Assembly: GCA_017795045.1 (NCBI GenBank)
Contig: CP051244.1
Span: 1,351,407-1,415,406, forward strand
Source of the DNA: Allomuricauda sp.
Lineage (GTDB): Bacteria; Bacteroidota; Bacteroidia; Flavobacteriales; Flavobacteriaceae
Direction of reading: 5' to 3'
Length of the DNA stretch: 64,000 nucleotides
This document shows, one piece after another, positions 8,864 through 17,162 of the stretch (its first letter is position 1; each line of letters starts with the position of its first letter). The notes below the pieces were generated by a model. It ran no database searches and had not been told where the DNA came from. It was given only the letters and a program-made list of their open reading frames with translations. The position numbers were made by a program, and so were the translations under genes.

Positions 8864-9418
8864 CTAATCCGCTAGCTTTTCCAATAAAGTGGCTGTAGTG
8901 ACCACTTGGGCAAACTCGTCCTTAAGGACGGCCAAGTTGGTCTGGTGGATGGTTTCGGCGGAATACCGTATCCCGTCCGCCCCAATTTTGTCAAAGGCAG
9001 CAGTGGCATCGGAAATCAAAGTAACATTGAAGCCCAGATTGGCGGCCATCCGTACCGAAGTGGACACGCAATGCTCCGTAGTGAGCCCCACAATGACCAG
9101 ATTTGAAATGTTTTGGGCCTTGAGGCGGGATTCCAAATCGGTGCCGATAAAGGCACTGTTCACATTTTTTTGGATGACAGGCTCCCCTTCAATGGGCTTC
9201 ACCAATGGATGGAGGGCATGCCCCTTTTTGGAAGGGTGCAAGGGTGAATCCGGGTTTGTGGAACAATGCTGTACATGGAAGATGGGCCAATTTTTACTTC
9301 GGAAGACGTCCAGGATTTTTCGGGCATTGGTTTCCGCCTCGGGATTGTTGCGCTCGGTGCCGTAAAATTCAATTTCCTGAAGTCCCGTTTGTATATCAAT
9401 CAAGAGTAAGGCCGTCAT
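8864..9418 (-). CDS. Isochorismatase-family cysteine hydrolase
   Basis: I chose the ATG at 9418 (MTALLLIDIQ); the longer non-conserved form would start at 9469. The resulting 184 residues match the family length. The catalytic triad is visible: Asp8 in LLIDIQ, Lys84 in VIQKNVNSAF, and Cys117 in GLTTEHCVSTSVRMA. Related enzymes hydrolyse isochorismate, nicotinamide or amides; the sequence does not distinguish between these. It lies 37 bases upstream of the Gfo/Idh/MocA gene on the same strand. Confidence 0.87.
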   Translation of the reverse strand: MTALLLIDIQTGLQEIEFYGTERNNPEAETNARKILDVFRSKNWPIFHVQHCSTNPDSPLHPSKKGHALHPLVKPIEGEPVIQKNVNSAFIGTDLESRLKAQNISNLVIVGLTTEHCVSTSVRMAANLGFNVTLISDATAAFDKIGADGIRYSAETIHQTNLAVLKDEFAQVVTTATLLEKLAD

Positions 9419-9549
9419 ACCAAAAAGTTTTAGAGTGAAATTACGGATAAGAAGGCTATTATGGCACAATTCTTTTCATCAATGGGGATATTGATAAATT
9501 CAATTTTAAGGAGCCAACCACAATGGCTATTTTTAAGGAAAATTTAAAG

Positions 9550-10314
9550 ATGAAGATAGTTTCGTACAACGTAAACGGTATTAGGGCGGCCATGAACAAG
9601 GGCTTTGTGGATTGGCTCAAGACCGCAAATCCGGATGTGGTGTGCCTGCAGGAGACCAAGGCCATGGAGGAACAGGTGGATACAGCCCTTTTGGAGGAAG
9701 CCGGATACCCTTTCCACTATTGGTATAGTGCCCAAAAGAAAGGGTATAGTGGGGTGGCCTTGCTTTGCAAAAAAGAGCCGGACCATGTGGAGTACGGAAC
9801 GGGAATCGATTATATGGACCATGAGGGCCGTAACCTCAGGGTGGATTATGGCGATGTTTCCATCATGAGTATGTATTTGCCCTCCGGGACCAATATGGAT
9901 CGTTTGGATTTTAAATTGACGTACATGGCCGATTTTCAAAAGTATGCGGACCAACTTCGAAAAGAACGCCCCAATTTGGTGGTTTGTGGGGATTACAATA
10001 TCTGTCATGAGGCCATCGACATCCACGATCCGGTACGGAACAAGAATGTTTCGGGGTTTTTGCCCGTGGAACGGGAATGGATCGGCAATTTTATCAAGAG
10101 TGGCTTTATAGACAGTTTCCGGCATTTCAACAAGGAACCTGACAATTATACGTGGTGGAGCTACCGAGCCAATGCGAGGGCCAATAACAAAGGCTGGCGT
10201 TTGGATTATGGTATGGTGAACGAATCATTGGCAGACCGTTTAAAACGTTCGGTGATTCTGGCCGATGCAAAGCATAGCGACCATTGCCCCATTCTTTTGG
10301 AGTTGGAAACATAA
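9550..10314 (+). CDS. xth: Exodeoxyribonuclease III (AP endonuclease)
   Basis: The enzyme cleaves DNA at abasic sites and removes 3' blocks in base excision repair. The ATG at 9550 (MKIVSYNVNGIRAA) is the usual family start and gives 254 residues; the open frame extends back to 9523. Key motifs are NVNGIRAA (Asn metal-site region), DVVCLQETKA (metal-binding Glu), YSGVALL, VCGDYNICHEAID (catalytic Asp and Asn), and the C-terminal DAKHSDHCPILLEL with the catalytic Asp-His pair. It is transcribed divergently from the isochorismatase-family gene. Confidence 0.95.
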   Translation: MKIVSYNVNGIRAAMNKGFVDWLKTANPDVVCLQETKAMEEQVDTALLEEAGYPFHYWYSAQKKGYSGVALLCKKEPDHVEYGTGIDYMDHEGRNLRVDYGDVSIMSMYLPSGTNMDRLDFKLTYMADFQKYADQLRKERPNLVVCGDYNICHEAIDIHDPVRNKNVSGFLPVEREWIGNFIKSGFIDSFRHFNKEPDNYTWWSYRANARANNKGWRLDYGMVNESLADRLKRSVILADAKHSDHCPILLELET

Positions 10315-10376
10315 CAATTCCCTTAAAAGCTTAAAATACGGATTACGTACCTTAGACCTATAAATAATTCAGTTTG

Positions 10377-11417
10377 ATGAAATACACAAGAATTCCACAT
10401 ACCGATATTCGTATCAGTAAAATCTGTTTGGGCACCATGACCTGGGGGAGACAGAACAATGAAGAAGAAGCCCATGAACAAATGGATTATGCCCTAGATC
10501 AAGGGGTCAATTTTTTTGATACGGCCGAGATGTATCCTGTTCCCCCAAAAAAGGAACTGTATGCCGTGACCGAGGAACTTATTGGAAATTGGTTCAAGAA
10601 AACCGGAAACCGCGACAAGGTGGTTTTGGCCACCAAGATTGCTGGTCCGGGGTATGCCGCGAAAGAAATCAGGGATACAGGTTTTAGCAAAGAGTCTTTG
10701 ATTGGTGCTGTGGAAGGAAGCTTAAAGCGATTACAAACGGATCATATTGATCTGTACCAATTGCATTGGCCGGAACGGAACACCAATTTTTTTGGTCAGC
10801 GTGGGTTTAATGCCCATGCCATTGATGGTTGGGAGGACAATATCCATCAGGTATTGGAAACCCTTCGGGATTTGAAGGCAGAAGGAAAAATACGGCATGT
10901 TGGGATTTCCAATGAAACCCCTTGGGGCACCATGCGATATTTGGAAGAGAGCAAAGTCCATCAAGGCCTACCCCGTATGCTCACGATCCAAAACCCATAC
11001 AGTTTGCTGAACCGATTATTTGAGGTTGGACTTTCCGAGATATCCATGCGGGAACAGATAGGGCTTTTGGCCTACTCACCCATGGCATTTGGTGTGTTGA
11101 GTGGAAAATATTTAGGGGATGTCCCGCCCAGAAAGGCAAGGGTAACGCTATTCCCCCAATACGATAGATATAGCAATCCTTCTGCGGTTGAGGCCACGAA
11201 AAAATATGCCGAGTTGGCCAAGGAACACAATTTGAACATGGCCCAAATGGCCTTGGCATTTGTGAATTCGAGACCTTTTGTAACGAGCAATATCATTGGG
11301 GCCACCACCATGGAACAACTCAAGGAAAATATTGAAAGTATTGAGCTAGATCTTTCGGATGAGGTATTGAAAGGGATTGATGAGATCCACAATTCCATCC
11401 CCAATCCTTCTCCATAA
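10377..11417 (+). CDS. Aldo/keto reductase (Tas-like)
   Basis: This NADPH-dependent oxidoreductase of the (beta/alpha)8-barrel AKR fold has 346 residues from the second of two adjacent ATGs (10374 and 10377). The N-terminus YTRIPHTDIRISKICLGTMTWGRQN and the length of the family are those of E. coli Tas. The catalytic set is visible: Asp and Tyr in NFFDTAEMYP, Lys in KVVLATKIAG, His in DLYQLHWPERN. The Tas-type insertion NTNFFGQRGFN follows the His. The natural substrate of this subgroup is not settled. It converges on radA, with three bases between the stop codons. Confidence 0.92.
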   Translation: MKYTRIPHTDIRISKICLGTMTWGRQNNEEEAHEQMDYALDQGVNFFDTAEMYPVPPKKELYAVTEELIGNWFKKTGNRDKVVLATKIAGPGYAAKEIRDTGFSKESLIGAVEGSLKRLQTDHIDLYQLHWPERNTNFFGQRGFNAHAIDGWEDNIHQVLETLRDLKAEGKIRHVGISNETPWGTMRYLEESKVHQGLPRMLTIQNPYSLLNRLFEVGLSEISMREQIGLLAYSPMAFGVLSGKYLGDVPPRKARVTLFPQYDRYSNPSAVEATKKYAELAKEHNLNMAQMALAFVNSRPFVTSNIIGATTMEQLKENIESIELDLSDEVLKGIDEIHNSIPNPSP

Positions 11418-11420
11418 AAA

Positions 11421-12782
11421 TCAATCGAATAAAGAAGAGACGATATCCTCGATCTTGGATACTTTATGTATTTGGATCGAGGTATTTTTTAGTCCGATTT
11501 TATTGCTTTTGGAGACAAAAATGGTTGAGAAACCTAATTTTTCAGCCTCCAAAATACGCTGGTCCACCCGTTGTACCGGCCTAATTTCACCGGCCAGACC
11601 TACTTCCGCTGCAAAGCAGATGCCTTTTTCAATGGGAATATCGGCATTGCTGGACAGAATGGCGGCCAAAACGGCCAAGTCAATGGCGGGGTCGTCCACC
11701 GAAATCCCTCCAGTGATATTCAAAAACACATCTTTGGCGGCCAATTTAAAGCCCGCCCGTTTTTCCAATACGGCCAAGAGCATGTTCAGGCGTTTGGCAT
11801 TGAATCCCGTGGCAGAGCGTTGAGGTGTTCCGTAGACCGCTGTGCTCACCAAGGCTTGGATTTCTATGAGGAGGGGACGCATACCCTCCACGGTGGCGGC
11901 AATGGCCGTTCCGCTGAGGTCTTCGTCATTTTTGGAAATGAGCACTTCCGATGGGTTGTTCACTTCACGTAAACCACTGCCCTGCATTTCATAAATGCCC
12001 AGCTCAGCGGTAGAGCCAAAACGGTTCTTCAAGGAACGGAGGATGCGGTACACATAGTTCCGATCTCCTTCAAATTGCAGGACGGTGTCCACCATGTGCT
12101 CCAAGATTTTGGGTCCTGCAATGGTACCGTCCTTGGTGATGTGTCCCACCAAAATAACAGGGGTATGGCTTTCCTTGGCAAATTTGATCAGTTCGGCGGT
12201 GCACTCCCGGATTTGGGAAATGCTTCCCGCGGCTGATTCTATATAGTCCGTATGTAAGGTCTGGATGGAGTCGATGACCACTAAATCCGGTTCCAACGAA
12301 GCAATTTGCTGAAAAATGTTCTGGGTCTTGGTTTCAGTAAGGATATAGCAGTTTTCACTATTGGGTTGGATGCGGTCTGCCCGCATTTTGATCTGCCGTT
12401 GACTTTCCTCTCCAGAAACATATAGGATTTTAAAGGGGAGTTTTAGGGCAATCTGGAGTAAAAGCGTGCTTTTTCCAATGCCTGGTTCCCCACCCAACAA
12501 GGTCAAGGAACCGGGGACCAGGCCTCCTCCCAATACCCTATTGAACTCCTGGTCTTTTGTGTCGAGGCGTAGTTCACTTTCATGGGTAATCTCAGAAACG
12601 CGAAGGGGTTTGTTGGCTTTTTTGTCCGAAACACTGCTGGCCTTCCAGCTTCTTTTGTCCTCTTTTTGGACCACCTCTTCCACAATGGTGTTCCACTCCT
12701 TACAGGCTGAACATTGTCCTACCCATTTTGCATATTGGGTGCCACAGTTTTGGCAAAAAAAAGCAGTTTTGGTCTTGGCCAT
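11421..12782 (-). CDS. radA: DNA repair protein RadA/Sms
   Basis: RadA is a hexameric helicase-like ATPase that helps process recombination intermediates. The 453-residue protein has all the expected parts in order: an N-terminal C4 zinc finger (Cys10, Cys13, Cys24, Cys27), a RecA-like core with Walker A GEPGIGKST (98-106), the Sms-specific KNRFG motif (about 251-255), and the C-terminal Lon-protease-like domain from about 275, whose proteolytic function is absent in this family. A TATCTTTA box 19 bases upstream of the ATG (12802-12809, minus strand) differs from the promoter consensus by one base. Confidence 0.96.
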   Translation of the reverse strand: MAKTKTAFFCQNCGTQYAKWVGQCSACKEWNTIVEEVVQKEDKRSWKASSVSDKKANKPLRVSEITHESELRLDTKDQEFNRVLGGGLVPGSLTLLGGEPGIGKSTLLLQIALKLPFKILYVSGEESQRQIKMRADRIQPNSENCYILTETKTQNIFQQIASLEPDLVVIDSIQTLHTDYIESAAGSISQIRECTAELIKFAKESHTPVILVGHITKDGTIAGPKILEHMVDTVLQFEGDRNYVYRILRSLKNRFGSTAELGIYEMQGSGLREVNNPSEVLISKNDEDLSGTAIAATVEGMRPLLIEIQALVSTAVYGTPQRSATGFNAKRLNMLLAVLEKRAGFKLAAKDVFLNITGGISVDDPAIDLAVLAAILSSNADIPIEKGICFAAEVGLAGEIRPVQRVDQRILEAEKLGFSTIFVSKSNKIGLKNTSIQIHKVSKIEDIVSSLFD

Positions 12783-12816
12783 TCCAACTAAATGAGGGGC
12801 CTAAAGATATGGAATT

Positions 12817-12893
12817 ATGGATTGTTTGACTCTTGGATAAATGGATTTTTGGATGGATGGCATCCATCAATCCAATAATCCAACAATCTACAA
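12817..12893. repeat. Degenerate TTGGAT repeats forming an imperfect inverted repeat
   Basis: The gap between radA and the esterase-fold gene is filled by repeated TTGGAT/ATGGAT units on the left half and their complements (CATCCA, ATCCAA) on the right half, meeting at GGATGGCATCC. The two arms can fold into a long imperfect hairpin. No coding potential is seen. Confidence 0.6.
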
Positions 12894-12895
12894 AT

Positions 12896-14041
12896 CTAAT
12901 ACCCGAAGTCAGCCTTGAGGGCATCGATTTTTTCTAGGGCCATATCCTTGGTCAAAAAGTCGATTTCCTCCATTTGGAACGCTTTCTCAAAGGTTTTGAA
13001 GGCTTTTTTGGGTTCACCGAGCTCTTCGTAATATTCGCCCTCAAAGTAGAATCCCATCATGGTTTCCGGATATTGCTTCTTGCAAAGTTCGGCCAAGGGC
13101 TTTAAGGATTCAACATCCTCCTTTTTTCTACAGGCCGCATAAATGGCCATAATGTCGTTGAGTTCCACAGGTTTTTCAAAACCGAACAATTGCTCGATCA
13201 TGGTATATCTGTCCTCAAGATACTTAAAGACAGGATCCGTGGAAGTAAGTATTTCGGTCTTATACTCCTTGGGACTGATGGGGCGGAATATTTTAAAGAC
13301 ATTGTCAAACGCTTTCCCAATGCCATAAGGGATGATGGAAACATGGTCTGCATTGTCATATTCATCAAAGAAATAGTGCAGGGACTCCTTGGTAATGGAA
13401 TTGACACTGTGGTTCATCTGAAGGATACGCTGTCTATCGTCCGAAGCTTCCTTTTCCACAATGACATTATAAAAGATCACTTGGTCCAAGGCAGATAGTC
13501 GTTCAGGGACCCGGTTTTCCATTTCGGTGGCCAATACGGGTGAAATGCTTATGTAGGAATTAAAAAGTGAACGATCCTTGAAAAGGAAATAATTCCCAAA
13601 ATTGGCAGTGATGTCATAGCCAATGAACATTTTAAAGGGGGCAATTTTGTATGTGGTCGCCAAATAAGGAATGATCTCGGTGCCCAAAAATTCGTAGAAC
13701 ATCTTTCCTTTTTCTGTAGGTAGACCTGAAACTTCGTCATAGTCACAATCGTCCCAACGAATATCATTTTCTCCTTGACCGATGCCCACCACAATGGCCT
13801 GCGGCATACGCCCCAATCGGCTTTGGAACTTTACATTGGCTACTACCAAATCAAACAGATATTCGGCATCCAATACCACTATCAAGGGATACTTTTTGTC
13901 TTCGGTATAATCTTCGGGAAAATAATAGGAGACGTTTCTTCTTTCCTGTAGTTTGAAGGATTCGAAAATCTCGTGTTTTACCTGAGCACCAAGGTTCAGA
14001 CAAACGAGGCCTATCAACACAAATAGTAGACGGTTTTTCAT
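12896..14041 (-). CDS. Esterase-fold (alpha/beta hydrolase) protein with C-terminal TPR-like helices, probably inactive
   Basis: The 381-residue protein has a signal peptide (1-19, GAQ) and an esterase D-like alpha/beta-hydrolase domain (about 25-270): YPLIVVLDAEYLFD, AIVVGIGQGENDIRWDDCDYDE, YISISPVLATEMENR. At the nucleophile elbow, where the family has G-H-S-x-x, the sequence is G141-Y142-D143-I-T, so the catalytic serine is replaced by aspartate. The His position corresponds to the region around DNADHVSIIPYG. Residues 310-375 look like two TPR-type helical hairpins (YYEELGEPKKAFKTFEKAF). It may act as a binding protein instead of an esterase. Exported; partner unknown. Confidence 0.8.
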   Translation of the reverse strand: MKNRLLFVLIGLVCLNLGAQVKHEIFESFKLQERRNVSYYFPEDYTEDKKYPLIVVLDAEYLFDLVVANVKFQSRLGRMPQAIVVGIGQGENDIRWDDCDYDEVSGLPTEKGKMFYEFLGTEIIPYLATTYKIAPFKMFIGYDITANFGNYFLFKDRSLFNSYISISPVLATEMENRVPERLSALDQVIFYNVIVEKEASDDRQRILQMNHSVNSITKESLHYFFDEYDNADHVSIIPYGIGKAFDNVFKIFRPISPKEYKTEILTSTDPVFKYLEDRYTMIEQLFGFEKPVELNDIMAIYAACRKKEDVESLKPLAELCKKQYPETMMGFYFEGEYYEELGEPKKAFKTFEKAFQMEEIDFLTKDMALEKIDALKADFGY

Positions 14042-14065
14042 GAAAAAAAATTTGGTGGCTGGGGT

Positions 14066-15031
14066 TTACCGATTCCTATTCAATAACGGTAATACAATAA
14101 AGGATATTGTGCCAAAAACCACCACCATGAGGGTCTGTGCGATCCACATGATCCATCCGAAGGCATCGCCCGACACGGAGCTGATTCCATAAATACCCAA
14201 GGCGGCACTTACGGCAATGGGATATAGGCCAATTCCACCATTTGTTGTGGACATGGCAAAGGCTCCACCCACAAAAGCCACCAACAATTGTCCCAAGCTT
14301 AGGGTAATGGTTTCTTCAACGGTGTGTTTTATGACCCAGAACATGCCAAAATAGGCTGCCCAGATAAAAAGGGTGTGAAAGATGAACGGCCACTTGTTCT
14401 TCATTTTGAAAACACTGAGTACCCCATCTTGCAGGCCAGTCAGAAAACCTTTCAATTTAAGGGCAAAAGGCGAGTTGGATTTTCGGATGATATAGGTTCC
14501 CACGAACAGCCCTACGATTCCCACAATTAAAATTCCGGCTGCTCCGATGATATTGACCCCTTTTTCTTCCAAAAACCCTAAAATAAAATCGGTCTGTAGC
14601 ACCAAGGTGATCATGATAATGCCCAGAAGCATCAGCAAATCCACCACCCTTTCGGTAACAATGGTCCCAAATCCTTTCTCAAAAGGGACTTTCTCATAGG
14701 TGGTGAGGGCAGTGGCCCTGAGAAATTCCCCTGATCTTGGGATGCCCAGATTGGCAAAATAGGAAATGAGCACGATTAAAACACTGTTGACGAACTTTGG
14801 ATTGTACCCCATGGGTTGCAGTAGATACTTCCACCGAATAGCCCTTGAGATATGACTGAGAATACCAATGAGAACGGAAATGGAAACCCAAAAAGGGTTG
14901 GCATTGGAGATATAATGAATGATTTGCCTGCGCTCCTCCGGGGAAGTGGAATTGTAGGAATACCAAACCAAAAAGAGCCCAAAGGCAATGGGAATAAAAA
15001 TCTTTAGGAATTTTTTCAGGGAGGTGCCCAA
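14066..15031 (-). CDS. Flippase-like integral membrane protein (LPG synthase TM-domain family)
   Basis: The 321-residue protein is almost entirely membrane helices (about eight) and matches the UPF0104/lysylphosphatidylglycerol-synthase transmembrane domain family. Recognisable pieces are SRAIRWKYLLQPMGY near residue 65, IPRSGEFLRATALTTYEKVPFEKGFGTIVTERVVDLLMLL (an NLG/PRxGE-like block with the conserved Glu and Arg), and a glycine-rich GGAFAMSTTNGGIGLYP. It lacks the soluble aminoacyl-transfer domain of true MprF. The start is a TTG two bases after the panD stop, so the gene is probably translationally coupled to panD. Confidence 0.85.
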   Translation of the reverse strand: MGTSLKKFLKIFIPIAFGLFLVWYSYNSTSPEERRQIIHYISNANPFWVSISVLIGILSHISRAIRWKYLLQPMGYNPKFVNSVLIVLISYFANLGIPRSGEFLRATALTTYEKVPFEKGFGTIVTERVVDLLMLLGIIMITLVLQTDFILGFLEEKGVNIIGAAGILIVGIVGLFVGTYIIRKSNSPFALKLKGFLTGLQDGVLSVFKMKNKWPFIFHTLFIWAAYFGMFWVIKHTVEETITLSLGQLLVAFVGGAFAMSTTNGGIGLYPIAVSAALGIYGISSVSGDAFGWIMWIAQTLMVVVFGTISFIVLPLLNRNR

Positions 15032-15033
15032 AA

Positions 15034-15384
15034 CTAGTTCAGTAGATTGGTGGCTTCATTGGGGAAGACCAATGCCGGATTGAAGGATTTGGCCTCTTCA
15101 ATATCCATCCATGCATAGGTGATTAGAATCAGTACGTCACCCACCGCCACTTTTCGGGCTGCGGCACCGTTAAGGGTCAGTTCCCCTGAGCCTCGCGGCC
15201 CAGGAATGGCATAGGTTTCCAATCGTTCGCCATTGTTGTTGTTCACGATCTGTACTTTTTCACCACGGATAATGTTTGCGGCATCCATGAGATCTTCATC
15301 AATGGTGATACTACCAATATAATTGAGATCGGCCCCGGTTACTTTTACCCTGTGAATTTTAGACTTTACAACTTCTACTTGCAT
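15034..15384 (-). CDS. panD: Aspartate 1-decarboxylase proenzyme
   Basis: PanD decarboxylates aspartate to beta-alanine for pantothenate and CoA synthesis. The 116-residue proenzyme has the self-cleavage site YIGSITID with Gly24-Ser25, which yields the pyruvoyl group on Ser25. Other expected features are the conserved Lys9 and His11 in [31 protein letters not shown] and the [13 protein letters not shown] block. It lies 12 bases downstream of panC on the same strand, so the two pantothenate genes form an operon together with the flippase-like gene. Confidence 0.96.
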   Translation of the reverse strand: MQVEVVKSKIHRVKVTGADLNYIGSITIDEDLMDAANIIRGEKVQIVNNNNGERLETYAIPGPRGSGELTLNGAAARKVAVGDVLILITYAWMDIEEAKSFNPALVFPNEATNLLN

Positions 15385-15396
15385 GGTGCAAATGTA

Positions 15397-16245
15397 TCAA
15401 TTCAATCTTAGATTATCTATAAGGCGAACATCATCGGCATAAACGGCTATGAACGCCCTATATTTTTTGTTTTCCTGTTTTTTTAGGATGGGGGTGAGGG
15501 TGTCTTCGTCCGCTATTTGAAAATATTCCAATGTAAACAGGGGATTTTTTTGAAATTCCTCTTTTACCCAATCCATAATATCTTGTGCACTTTCCGTGCC
15601 AAATTTAGATTTGGCAGTTTGGAGGGTTTCATAAATGAAACTGGCTTCTTTTCTAGTCGGTTTTGACAGGCGTTCATTACGGGAGCTCATGGCCAGACCG
15701 TGGGGTTCGCGCTCTATGGGACAGCCAATGATCTGAAAGGGCAGTTTTCTCAATTCCGCCATTTTGCGAATGATCTGCAACTGCTGAAAATCTTTTTCCC
15801 CAAAATAAGCCTTGTTGGGGGAGACCGTTCTTAAAAAGGTTTCCACAATGGTGCCCACACCGTTAAAATGGCCTTCCCGGAACTCACCTTCCATGACCTT
15901 GTCCAAACCATCAAACTCATAGTGCTTGGATGCTATATTGGAGCCATATATTTCATCTACTGAGGGAACAAAGACGATGATCTTTTCCGAAACATCCTTT
16001 AAAGTCCGTATATCCTGATTAAGGTTCCTGGGATACTTGTCAAGATCATCCTTTTTGTCAAATTGGGTTGGATTTACAAAGATGCTCACCACCACCAGGT
16101 CATTTTCCAAAAGTGCCTTTTTTACCAAGGAAATATGGCCTTGGTGAAGGGCGCCCATGGTGGGCACCAGACCAACGGTACGGTTTTTGTCGCGTTCTTC
16201 CTGTAGAAAGGAAATCAGTTCTTTTTTGCGGTCAAATAGGTGCAT
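15397..16245 (-). CDS. panC: Pantothenate synthetase
   Basis: PanC joins pantoate and beta-alanine with ATP to make pantothenate. I chose the ATG at 16245 (MHLFDRKKELISFL, 282 residues) over an in-frame TTG at 16257. The nucleotidyltransferase signature VPTMGALHQGHISLV carries the HxGH-type motif, FVNPTQF binds pantoate, YFGEKDFQQLQIIRKM and RNERLS are further substrate-binding blocks. Next to panD it completes the two final pantothenate steps; panB is not in the window. The gene diverges from the glycogen-synthase-like gene. Confidence 0.95.
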   Translation of the reverse strand: MHLFDRKKELISFLQEERDKNRTVGLVPTMGALHQGHISLVKKALLENDLVVVSIFVNPTQFDKKDDLDKYPRNLNQDIRTLKDVSEKIIVFVPSVDEIYGSNIASKHYEFDGLDKVMEGEFREGHFNGVGTIVETFLRTVSPNKAYFGEKDFQQLQIIRKMAELRKLPFQIIGCPIEREPHGLAMSSRNERLSKPTRKEASFIYETLQTAKSKFGTESAQDIMDWVKEEFQKNPLFTLEYFQIADEDTLTPILKKQENKKYRAFIAVYADDVRLIDNLRLN

Positions 16246-16303
16246 CACAAGGATCAAAAGCGTGCAAAAATACTATAAATACTGGTAATCAGCATAATTT
16301 TTG

Positions 16304-16311
16304 TACTTTTG
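16304..16311 (+). promoter_or_regulatory. -7 promoter box for the glycogen-synthase-like/DUF4270 operon
   Basis: TACTTTTG followed by C matches TAnnTTTG(C). The predicted start of transcription is near 16318, about 30 bases ahead of the ATG at 16348. The upstream in-frame codons from 16309 would lie at the transcript start and are therefore excluded from the gene. Confidence 0.55.
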
Positions 16312-16347
16312 CAGCTACGTTTTTCGGATAAACAAAAGAAAGTGTTT

Positions 16348-17157
16348 ATGAATGGCAAAAAGATATTGTTCGTATCTTCTGAATTAGTTCCCTACCTCCC
16401 AGAGAATCCAGTTTCCTCAATGTCGTACGAAGCGCCCCGCATGGTCAACAGCAATGGCGGTCAAATACGCATATTTATGCCGAGATATGGGAACATCAAC
16501 GAGAGAAGGCATCAATTGCATGAGGTGATACGCTTATCTGGGATGAACTTGGTGATCAATGATATGGATATGCCCTTGATCATTAAAGTGGCATCCATCC
16601 CAAGGGAACGGATCCAAGTATATTTTATCGACAATGAAGAATACTTTAAAAGAAAGGCGACTTTCGCGGACGCTGATGGAAATTTGTTCCCCGACAACGA
16701 TGAGCGGGCCATCTTCTTTGCCAAAGGCGTGGTGGAAACCGTTAAAAAATTGAATTGGAGCCCGGATATTATCCACGTTCATGGTTGGATGGCTTCCATG
16801 GTTCCATTATACCTCAGGGAATACTACGCAGATGAGCCCTTATTTGCGGACAGTAAAATAATAACCTCCATTTATAACAAAGGATTTGAGGGGGAGCTGG
16901 ACGGTGAAATGATCAACAAAGTTGCCTTTGACGGGATAGACAAAGAAACCGTTTCTGCACTGGCCAAACCCGACTATAATAATTTGTTAAAGGTTGCCGT
17001 AGATCATTCCGATGCCATTATTTTAGCCGCGGAAGAGGTGTCTGAGGAGATAAAAGACCACATTGCCAATCTTTCCAAACCCGTATTGCCCTACGTTTCA
17101 CTTCAGGAAGCGGAGGAAGCATACACAAATTTCTATAAAACAGAAGTTTTAAAATAA
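16348..17157 (+). CDS. Single-domain glycogen/starch synthase homologue
   Basis: The 269-residue protein (ATG at 16348, [17 protein letters not shown]) corresponds only to the N-terminal GT5 domain of GlgA, which is normally about 470 residues with a second Rossmann domain. Matching blocks are [41 protein letters not shown], the [33 protein letters not shown] segment and [13 protein letters not shown]. The GlgA loop KTGGLADV that binds ADP-glucose is replaced by [14 protein letters not shown]. The C-terminal ADP-binding domain is missing and the next gene begins five bases later, so this is not a frameshift. Glycogen synthase activity is doubtful; it may have another role. Confidence 0.8.
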   Translation: MNGKKILFVSSELVPYLPENPVSSMSYEAPRMVNSNGGQIRIFMPRYGNINERRHQLHEVIRLSGMNLVINDMDMPLIIKVASIPRERIQVYFIDNEEYFKRKATFADADGNLFPDNDERAIFFAKGVVETVKKLNWSPDIIHVHGWMASMVPLYLREYYADEPLFADSKIITSIYNKGFEGELDGEMINKVAFDGIDKETVSALAKPDYNNLLKVAVDHSDAIILAAEEVSEEIKDHIANLSKPVLPYVSLQEAEEAYTNFYKTEVLK

Positions 17158-17162
17158 ATTGC

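Noticed and set aside
16309-16347. Upstream extension of the glycogen-synthase-like gene
   Set aside because: The extra codons overlap the predicted -7 box and start of transcription, and do not resemble the family N-terminus.
16258-16347. Riboswitch in the panC/glycogen-synthase-like spacer
   Set aside because: The spacer is about 100 bases and holds only a promoter box; no conserved secondary structure is evident.
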